Shown here one piece after another: positions 56,669 to 64,000 of a DNA stretch of 64,000 nt. The stretch is taken from the NCBI GenBank assembly GCA_023974075.1, contig CM043807.1, positions 3,125,407-3,189,406 of the forward strand, in the 5' to 3' direction. The position numbers were made by a program, and so were the translations under genes. This stretch comes from Chaenocephalus aceratus (taxonomy: Eukaryota > Chordata > Actinopteri > Perciformes > Channichthyidae). Numbering within the stretch: position 1 is the first letter of the stretch; each line of letters begins with the position of its first letter. The notes beneath the pieces are model-generated. The model searched no databases. It was not told the DNA's origin and worked only from the letters and a program-made list of their open reading frames with translations.

Positions 56669-56730
56669 ATGGGGTCGGGGCCCTCCGCAGCCGGCCCCAC
56701 CGATGCCTGTGCCAAATGCAGGAAGGAAGC
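56669..56730 (+). CDS. nme2: Alternative first coding exon of nme2 (22-residue extension)
   Basis: An ATG at 56669 opens 20 codons plus two bases and ends at the strong donor GC/GTGAGT (56731). Joined to the acceptor at 56812, the frame runs through Ala-Ile into the normal MAEQKERT start without a stop. The intron would be 82 bp. The added residues, MGSGPSAAGPTDACAKCRKE then AI, contain a CAKC pair and are basic toward the end. The GC box GGGCGGGGC at 56584-56592 could serve a second promoter. The frame is open further upstream, so this could also be an internal exon. Transcription is not shown. Confidence 0.5.
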
Positions 56731-56812
56731 GTGAGTGACTCTCCAGGCTTCTTCCTCCTGCAGACTGCTCTTTGTTTCACTTCACCCTCTTTTGATTTTT
56801 GCTTTGTTTCAG

Positions 56813-56945
56813 AATCATGGCTGAGCAGAAGGAGCGCACTTTTATTGCCATCAAGCCAGATGGTGTGCAGAGGGGCATCATCGGAGAGGTCATCAAGAGG
56901 TTCGAGACGAAGGGCTTCAAACTTGTCGGCATGAAGATGCTCCAT
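56813..56945 (+). CDS. nme2: nme2 exon with start codon (residues 1-43)
   Basis: The acceptor TTTGCTTTGTTTCAG precedes 56813, and ATG is at 56817 after AATC. It encodes [16 protein letters not shown] through VGMKMLH, ending CAT/GTAAGT. Phase 0 at the 3' side. Confidence 0.92.
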
Positions 56946-59900
56946 GTAAGTCAAAGTGTTTATCTGTAAGGCTTTGAGTAAGATGTACCTTGAAGTAAGG
57001 CTGGGCGATTTGGCCTAAAAATTTAAAAAAAAATGTTTTCTAACTAATGGACAATTTTAGATTTAAACCTCGATTTTTTCTAAACAAACCAGACCAAGGC
57101 AACATTTAAATACATATTTTCTTTAATAACACAATAAAAATAAATGAGATTACCAAGTAGTCTAGGCCTATGTGAACAAATCAGTTGTTCAAGAATAAAA
57201 AAAATAAAAACGGCACTTGGCTGTCATTAATGTGCAAAGATTTTTTTAAATCAAACTGGAAAAAAAATCTCTTGTAGGCCATCCCTGAAAAAACTTGTAA
57301 AATGAAATACAACAAATAATAAATAATGAAATGAATAATAAAAAAATACCCTCAAACAAAATAACATCCCTTTAACTTTCTAGGAAGTTGTCTTTCTACA
57401 GACCTTACACAGAACAGTTGTTTGTTCTATGTATGACCGCTTGTACCCGAACCACTTCCATACAACTGAAGTAGCACCTTTTTTAGGAATGAGTTCTTCA
57501 TCTGTGTTCGTGGACATTTTTATGGTACGTCTGGCGGTGAATGTGATTGTAGTAGGCCAGGGTTTCCCACACATAGACTATACTTGGGCGGGCCGCCCAG
57601 GTATATTAACGGCCGCCAAAGTATATTTCGCGACCCATTTAGATTTTTTTTTTATTCGTCCGTGATCGCCATCTGCGATCGATTAACTTGTGGACAATGC
57701 TCCCTTGCACTGATCTCGCCTCCTTCTGGCCTGTTAAGTGACCTGCCTCACACAGGGTGACTGGCTGTCCACATAATGTGGCCTGCTGACATGGCCACTG
57801 TCATACAGATCATAAATGAAAGCCCTTGATTGGTCTCTGCGTGTCATTCAAGCTCGGGATAAGCTCAGGTGAGGTAAAGGACTCTGAGTGTTTAGATAGT
57901 TAACTTAGTCCAAGTTCTCAGTGGGTCTCAAACGGTGTGGTCACCAGTTATGTAAACACATATTAAGGTGACAAAAGGTAAGATACACTTTTAAAACTTG
58001 TTGAGAGAAAACTAGTCTTTGCTGCTGCCTCAAAGAGGAGCAGGGGGACAGGAGAGGCTGATTCAGGAGCACAGACACACTCACAACTATAAATGAACCA
58101 AAAATAAATTAATAAACATGTTTCAGTGTTTTTTTCATATTGGAAATGGTATTGGTTATGGCCATGATTTTATGCTTATTGAAATGTATACAGTTCTGTT
58201 TAATAGAGGTGTTTCCATAGGTCTAGTCTCTATATTTCCCCCTCAAAATGCACCAGATTGATGCATTTAACTCCAAAATAAAAAATAAAATCTTACCGGG
58301 GGGCATGCCCCTGGACCCCCATAGAGGATTTGAGGTCGACCCCCACTAAAAATCACATGGATAGGTTCCTAAATACATTTACTTTTTTAAATAGTAACCC
58401 ATTTCCATATGTTCATGTGTGGGTAGTAGATTTAAACTATAGGGCTATCATTATGGGCCCTGCCTGTACCTGTTCGCTCTGCCATCGCGTGAAGGGTCTG
58501 CTAACAAGCGACCAACAGAAAGGTTAATGTTGTTGCACGTCACCTCACCAAAGCTACCACCACTACCTATTTCAGATCTGTGGGAAACACTGGCAGTTAA
58601 TGGACCAGCACCAGAGGTGTTCCCATACACACAGGCGTTGGAGCTGTTCTTCATGAAATCCCAGAAGGATGAAGTGCTCTGACAAACAGTGCCATCTTTG
58701 CGCAAAATGATTATACAGGCATGAAGAGTCAATAAATAAACATGTTGTTAAAACGTTATTTTTATTTTTTTCGGGCACCCCCACCCGCTGTCACCACCCG
58801 CCCAAGTATATTTCAGATCTGTGGGAAACACTGTAGCCTATGTGACTACCCGATCTGCAGCTCTGCACATGCGCACAGTGTTATAAATTAAAATCAATGT
58901 TTTTGATGGCATAAAGTACCTTAAACATACAGTCAGTTTAAATGCTGTTTTATACTGAAAAACCAGAAGTTCTCGTGCGCAGTTGTTAAGCTTTTATTCT
59001 GAAAATCCTTTATCTCCGGTTAGCATGTGGCTAATATACTATTTAATATAGAGGTGAATTTAGTAGCGATATGACACGGAGTGTTGCACACCGAAACCTA
59101 CTGATTTCAACACTACAACTACTGTATAGACGTCGAGATATTATTTGCTGAATATTAAATGAAGGTACAGTTTATTTAAATACGTTTGTTTACAGACGTG
59201 GGTAGCATGAGACAACATCCGGAACTACCAGAAATGAAACCAGCCGTGAAGTTTTTCCTGTATTGAGTATTGATTGCAGTGTTCAAAACCATATTAAATG
59301 AAAAGTCATGAAAGAGATAAGGAGGGAGAAAAGGCGTGTTTAGTTATATATGTAATGTACAATGTCTGAGTCCTCTGTTATGCTCAACAACGAACACAGC
59401 ATAACAACAGCAGATCGGGCAGAGCTGCAGATCGAGTAGTCACAGGCAATGTGACTGAGTTTTGTGCGCGTTCTGGAAAGTGAGAGTAAGCTACTACGCA
59501 GTCCCTTAAAGCAAAACAAATCTGCGGAGTCTAGAAATGTTTTAAAATCGCGGGTTTTTTTTTTTTTTTTTTTTTCGGTTCAGCCATTTCACAAACCGTA
59601 GGAAAGTAAAAATGCAAATTAATCGTGAAAACCAAAAAAGTCGCCCAGCCCTACCTTGTAGCCCACTTTCATGACATTCACATGTGTGATCTGTAACTCT
59701 CTGCACATGATGCAAGTGAGCTGATAAGCCTTCCTGTCTATTCCTGACTGTAGTGTAGATTACCTCCAAATCTCCTAAGCTAACATCTTAGGACACTGTT
59801 TGGAAACCTTCATTATGGAAGAATGGTTTGTACAGAAAATGTCTAGTTACGGCTGAGTGAGGTGAAGTATCACCTCAGTCAGCTGTAACTAGACATGTAC

Positions 59901-62900
59901 GACTGTCCTTAGTTGGTCAAGTGAGTGCTGCAGGGAGCCAGGTGCTCAGGGCTCAACATTAAGGACTGCCCGATGGCCCGGGGCCATCTAGTATTTAGCT
60001 CGGGCAATCTATTATGCCAGTATCATGCAGCTCGTGGATCCAGTAATGAGTGACCCGACAGTAAAACTAAACATATCTATAACTGGTTTAGGTAGTTTGA
60101 GAGGTAATTAAAATGGCTACGTGTGATATTCTAACCTGAAGTGTGTGTTTTGTTCGCTCACTGCTGCAGGTGATCCAGATTAGACTTCACTCGCGTTTGT
60201 CCATATCAATCAGTTCTAGCTAATGATATGACTACCTGCTTATTAAAAGACACCTAAACAATTAGTGTCGCTATGCAACCGGTGAGGCCACAAAGAATAG
60301 CGCAGCATTATGCATTTGTTTACATGCCCACCGGAACCCCTAGGCATTACCAACAGATCAACGCACAATCAACCCATACAGGACATCTCTTTCTCCACAT
60401 TAAGTGTTAGACATTAGAATTGACTATTCTTGTCTGTCACATACTCTTCTTGTCTGTCACATAAGTGGCGCAACTGAAGCGGTATTGCGCTAATGGGAAA
60501 TTAATTTTGACCGAAGAGATTTAGATGTGCCGGCTAACGGGAGTGTGCTTCGCAGATGCGCTCGGCTCTTCTCGACTGCTGCTCGGGTCTGCTCGGTCAG
60601 CTTCCGGATGAGGAGGCATTCGTTCAACCAACTTACAGTAGTTAACATTTTTAACAGGGCCATAATAGTGTAAATAATGTTTGTTTTGGCAGTTATAACT
60701 GAATGTAATGTGTTCTACTTTGTTACATCTGGGAAGGCATTTGCCTTCATCAGAGGAAAGTGTCTTGACCAACAACTTAAGTATTTCTTATAGCTATGCA
60801 GGGCATGCAAGCGAGCAAACACAAACAAGTGAAATGAAGAACAATTGAAATTGTACAATATTGTGGTGGTTCATCTTATAATTCAGTCTAGAACCATCTA
60901 AGACCTGCACAAATCTAAATGTTCTAGGGGGAGGCCCCCCCAAACCCTTCGTGCGTAATTTTGTCCGCGCGCATTTTTCAGGGCAATCGCTATTGTGCTC
61001 AGGGCCATCTGTAAATTAGCTTGGCTCCCAAAACCCTTAATGTCATGCACTGCAGGTGCTGCACAGACTGACTGCTGACACATTGTTGTATTGTTGAGTC
61101 ATCATCTAGAACGAGTGGTGCACGATAATTATCGGTCCGATATTAGGAATTATGACGTCATCCCGATAAAAGTATTAATAGCCCCGATAATATACAATAT
61201 ATTTTCTGGGTACAAAAAAATACTGCGGTGTGGGTGGATTGGGATGAGGGGCGCTTGTTTTTCACTCGGCTCCTCCCGTTTTGCCAGTACTGTGGTATTA
61301 GTGGTTTAGGAAGAGGGGAGTTCTTCACAAATCCAGCGCTCACTAACCCATGCCTGGCTGTGACGTAAATGGTGAGCGGCCGTGAAGCCAGGACAGTAAA
61401 CAAACATGTCGTCGGTAGTATGGGACTATTTCAAAGTTTCAGAGTTGGATAGTTCGCTTGCTATATTATTTAAAGGTCACATGTCATGGCCATTTCCACT
61501 GATCATAATTCCATTGTTGAGGTCTACTAGAATAGATTTATACTGTGCAATTTTCCAAATTCACGTTGGTTTCGCATCAGCAGCATCTCTGTAAAGTATG
61601 TGTATTCACTCTGTCCTAAACGGCTCGTTGCAGCTCTTGCCCCCCTCCCTGTGAGCCCAGTGTGCTCCGATTGGTCGGGACGTTGTGAATCGCGCTAAGC
61701 TCCGTGGAGGTGTGATTTCCTTGTTTAGCGATACACAGCCAAACTCACCCTGAGCACACACAAAGTCACAGCCGAAGTAAAAACAATAAGTGTGGCTTGA
61801 TACTGAGTAAGAAAAGGTTGATAAACGCTGTGAGAATGGGTCTGCAGAGAGAATTTCGCCACGATCCCAACTGTCTGTTATCAGCCTGCAGCCAGGGAGG
61901 AGAGATCAGCAGAGCTGCATGCACTGAGTGTGTGAGGAAGTCTGTGGATTGGTCAATTTGGACCAATCAGCGGGGGCGTAACGTAACGGCTCCACGGATT
62001 GGTCCATTTTGTTCCGGGGACGACATGACATCATGATGTACCCGGAAGAATCAAATGGACAGTGACGTATCTCCAACGAGGCATTTTGGGGAGGTATTTT
62101 CTGTTTTAGAGTTTTACTCCCTACATGGTGTACTTTGAGGGTTTTGACTCTGCACACGTTTACATGCATAAAAACCTTCATAACACACAAGGGGACGGGC
62201 GATAACCGGAAAAGCATGACATGTGACCTTTAACAAATGCAATGCAGAAGTTCCACGAGGAGGGAAAAAGGCAACGAGCTATAAGACTTTCAACCTGATC
62301 AGTCACCTCAAACATTGCCATCGCTACGATGGTGTGTTAACGGCGTAGGAAGACGCCTGCGCTGCTAAACTAGCGGTGACTCCAAAGCCAGCTGCAAAAC
62401 CCGGGGCTTTTACCTATCGACAAAGGCAAGAACTTTATTTGGGAAAATAAATATGGTCTTTGAAGAGTCAAAACTGTTCTTGGCTTTGTTTTGTTCATAG
62501 TAGTAATGCTCATGTCATTTGCTCACTACTAGTCTCTTTTTACCACCAGGTGTGCAAAAACTACAGGTACATTTATATATATTTATATCGGTCTTGAGAA
62601 GCAGGAAGTTATCGGTTTCAAAAAACCAATATCGTGCATCCCTATCTAGAACCCAACATGACTTTTCACTTCATAAGACTAGCATACTGAATTGGTTGGA
62701 TTAGTTCAGTACTTTTGAATATTAGATAAATAGCAGATATTGAATGGGTAGTTGGAAGTGTGTCCTGCGTCATGGGACTTCTGGTTATTCAACATGTGTC
62801 CTGAGTGTGACCTATGGAGGGTGATGGGTACTTAGAGCAGGTTCTTCCTCAGAGGCTTTGGAAGGTTATTATGGGGTAGCTTTGGGATTATTGTGCGTGA

Positions 62901-63827
62901 ACACGGCACTCTCTGGAGTGCTTCTGCACTGAAACGAGGCAAACAACCTGAAACATCCTTTGGCAGTGCAGAACACAAACTGTTTGTATTGAGGGCAATA
63001 TTCCTACAGTGGAGGATGTGAAAATAATCTGTAAAACAGCAACAGTTCAAACTATTTAGGATCCAACTGAAGGAATGATGAAAGTGAAATCCTTGCAGAG
63101 ATGAGTGGGTCTGTTGTAGTGTGGGAATGAAAGCTCTCGGTGTGTGTTTGAACATGTTCTGGAAGGTCTGCACAAGCAGCTGTATTTCTATGTGTGAGTG
63201 TCGGCCTGGGAAATGGAGCTATTACTGTTTTTCTAACGTGTCAGCCTTAGCCCATTCTCGTGTTGTCGCCCATGCCCACCACACATCAGGATAGTGGACT
63301 GACTGGTCCCACTGCCTTTCAAGCAGATGCTAATCTGTTGTACATTGTGTGACGGTTCTCTCTAAAGTCATATAGTGAGCGTTGTGCTGTCACTTTAGAA
63401 GGTGGTCAGATGAACCTTCTAGCATAAACATTTCCCTTTTCTGACATGATGAATACAAGGTTTTAAATGTAGGTTGGTTCACCTGTGATGCTTCATAAAT
63501 GCACTCCCTGTCTCCGCTGCAGGCCCCCCAGGACCTGCTGGAGCAGCACTACATCGACCTGAAGGAGAGGCCCTTCTTCCCCACCCTCATGAAGTACATG
63601 ACCTCCGGCCCCGTGGTCGCCATGGTAAGGGATGCAGCACATCGGAGCTGAAAGTCAGAAGTGTGTTGATCAGCAGTATGAAGCAGATCTCATGCCTCCC
63701 TCTGCTCTGTCCAGGTGTGGGAGGGAAAGGGTGCCGTGAAGACCGGCAGGGTGATGCTGGGGGAGACCAACCCCGCTGACTCCAAGCCCGGAACCATCCG
63801 GGGAGACTTCTGCATCGACGTCAGCAA
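56817..63827 (+). CDS. nme2: Nucleoside diphosphate kinase (NME2-like), spliced, 3' end beyond window
   Basis: NDP kinase transfers the gamma-phosphate from ATP to other NDPs through a phosphohistidine and works as a cytosolic hexamer. Three coding exons (56817-56945, 63523-63624, 63715-63827) encode 115 residues plus two bases of the next codon, of about 153 expected. With +1 offset to human NME1/2 numbering, the nucleotide-binding and catalytic residues Lys13, Tyr53, Arg59, Arg89, Thr95 and Arg106 are all present ([33 protein letters not shown]). The expected exon with the active His (NIIHGSDS) should follow to the right. Exon lengths 102 and 113 bp, and the phases, agree with vertebrate NME genes. 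The lack of an N-terminal hydrophobic anchor argues against NME3. Which fish nme2 paralogue it is cannot be settled. Confidence 0.92.
57380..57520 (-). pseudogene. hAT transposase BED zinc finger (truncated)
   Basis: The minus frame [40 protein letters not shown] shows the BED signature (VWKWF, then C-x2-C). It stops after CRKTTS, before the H-x3-5-H half, so DNA binding is lost. The transposase catalytic domain is absent. Confidence 0.75.
57558..58833. mobile_element. hAT element nested in the larger hAT
   Basis: The left end is CAGGGTTTCCCACACATAGA, and the right end on the minus strand is CAGTGTTTCCCACAGATCTG. GGGCGGG/CCCGCCC blocks follow at both sides. A second copy of the right-end sequence TTTCAGATCTGTGGGAAACA lies at 58571-58590. 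The flanks do not give a clean 8-bp duplication. Confidence 0.75.
59839..59896 (+). other. 58-nt intronic hairpin in nme2
   Basis: The 27-nt arms at 59839-59865 and 59870-59896 pair with one G-U and one mismatch around the loop AGTA. A further GTAC/GTAC pair follows beyond a small bulge. It lies in intron DNA between two hAT insertions, on the sense strand of nme2. It could be a small-RNA precursor, a foldback remnant or a template-switch product. Confidence 0.6.
59947..61052. mobile_element. hAT element in nme2 intron (CAGGGCTCAACATTAAGG end)
   Basis: CAGGTGCT at 59939-59946 and 61053-61060 is an exact 8-bp duplication. The ends CAGGGCTCAACATTAAGG and, on the minus strand, CAGTGCATGACATTAAGGG are inverted repeats with the CAG start of hAT. 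The inside carries GCCCGGGGCC-type sequence and an 18-bp tandem duplication (TTCTTGTCTGTCACATA, 60427-60462). No transposase. Confidence 0.9.
61113..62644 (+). mobile_element. hAT element in nme2 intron, BED finger split by a TTAA MITE
   Basis: TCTAGAAC at 61105-61112 and 62645-62652 is an exact 8-bp duplication. The ends GAGTGGTGCACGAT and (minus) TAGGGATGCACGAT are inverted. On the plus strand a BED zinc finger begins at 61406 ([15 protein letters not shown]), is cut by the element 61474-62229 and resumes at 62234 ([29 protein letters not shown]). A stop follows. The catalytic domain is absent. Confidence 0.92.
61474..62229. mobile_element. piggyBac-type MITE, copy 2 (TTAA target), nested in hAT
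   Basis: TTAA lies at 61470-61473 and 62230-62233. The ends are AGGTCACATGTCATG and the complement CATGACATGTGACCT. The interior matches copy 1 (39759-40429) with an extra ~85 bp. The reading frame of the host BED finger is continuous if the MITE and one TTAA are removed, which confirms the boundaries. Confidence 0.93.
62653..63522 (+). other. nme2: nme2 intron, apparently single-copy part
   Basis: No transposon end, RNA gene or open frame of interest. It ends with the pyrimidine-rich acceptor before the 63523 exon. Confidence 0.5.
63523..63624 (+). CDS. nme2: nme2 exon (residues 44-77)
   Basis: The acceptor CTCCGCTGCAG precedes 63523; 34 codons, [20 protein letters not shown] to SGPVVAM; donor ATG/GTAAGG at 63625. 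Contains the Tyr53 and Arg59 equivalents. Phase 0 at both ends. Confidence 0.93.
63715..63827 (+). CDS. nme2: nme2 exon (residues 78-115, split codon at end)
   Basis: The acceptor GCTCTGTCCAG precedes 63715. It encodes [20 protein letters not shown] to DFCIDVS and ends AA/GTGAGT, so the Lys codon is completed by the next exon. It contains Arg89, Thr95 and Arg106. The preceding intron is 90 bp. Confidence 0.93.
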
Positions 63828-64000
63828 GTGAGTGCTTTACTTCAGGAGCCAGCAGATACATCAAGTTTCATACAAACCTGCTGCTCCTACAGAATGCAGC
63901 CATACATGATAGACTAGGCATCCTCAAAGTCCGGACTCCGGTCCACAACTGTCTCTGGACTCCGAGCAAACTATACTTTTCATATGTGTTATCTGCGAGA

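Larger units (their letters stand above)
56996..59653 (-). mobile_element. hAT element in nme2 intron, with antisense BED finger
   Basis: The ends TAAGGCTGGGCGA and TCGCCCAGCCCTA are inverted. The flanks CCTTGAAG (56988-56995) and CCTTGTAG (59654-59661) are an 8-bp duplication with one change. The left half carries the start of a hAT transposase on the minus strand. A further element (57558-58833) is nested in it. The right half contains GACTACCCGATCTGCAGCTC and its complement near 59410. Confidence 0.88.

Overview
The window looks like teleost fish DNA, probably from a percomorph. The evidence is a vertebrate nucleoside diphosphate kinase gene with very short introns, the fish mix of transposons (hAT, piggyBac-type, L1, L2/CR1-type, DIRS and Gypsy fragments), long (CA)n tracts, and many nonautonomous elements with fish-style ends. 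The species cannot be named from this sequence.

Layout. Positions 1-55380 hold no recognisable host protein-coding gene. They are a dense nest of mobile-element remains separated by AT-rich sequence without long open frames. Main blocks: LINE 3' ends and two MITEs (1-3490); an endonuclease-bearing LINE fragment on the minus strand (5432-6530); a 1.5-kb 13-bp minisatellite (12014-13530); a Gypsy element with SCAN-like capsid and protease, broken by two solo LTRs (14801-17215); an L2-type LINE (17740-19835); an L1 (23870-25960); a palindrome-rich MITE (27800-28493); an unnamed repeat in three copies, two forming ~0.95-kb inverted arms (29457-34600); a hAT element with tRNA-like segments (35523-37329); an L1 whose ORF1 is joined to the end of ORF2 (37440-38790); a second minus-strand L1 carrying a foldback element (40894-44790); and a DIRS tyrosine-recombinase retrotransposon split by two 8-bp-TSD insertions (46226-49860).

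The one clear host gene is an nme2-like nucleoside diphosphate kinase on the plus strand. It has a TATA-like promoter and noncoding first exon near 55390-55479 and coding exons at 56813-56945, 63523-63624 and 63715-63827. It runs off the right edge before the exon that should carry the catalytic histidine. A second possible first exon (ATG at 56669, donor at 56731) joins in frame and would add 22 residues to the N terminus. The 6.6-kb intron after the first coding exon is about 80% hAT DNA. It holds three separate insertions, each with a visible 8-bp target duplication; two contain a further nested element. One nested element is a TTAA-flanked MITE inside a BED zinc finger.

Target duplications of 8 bp or TTAA give exact boundaries for nine elements, so relative insertion order can be read in several places. 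The most unusual observations are two MITEs that share an inverted core but have different ends, a cluster of perfect palindromes with 4-nt loops, a 32-nt palindrome flanked by 8-bp direct repeats, and a 58-nt hairpin in the nme2 intron.
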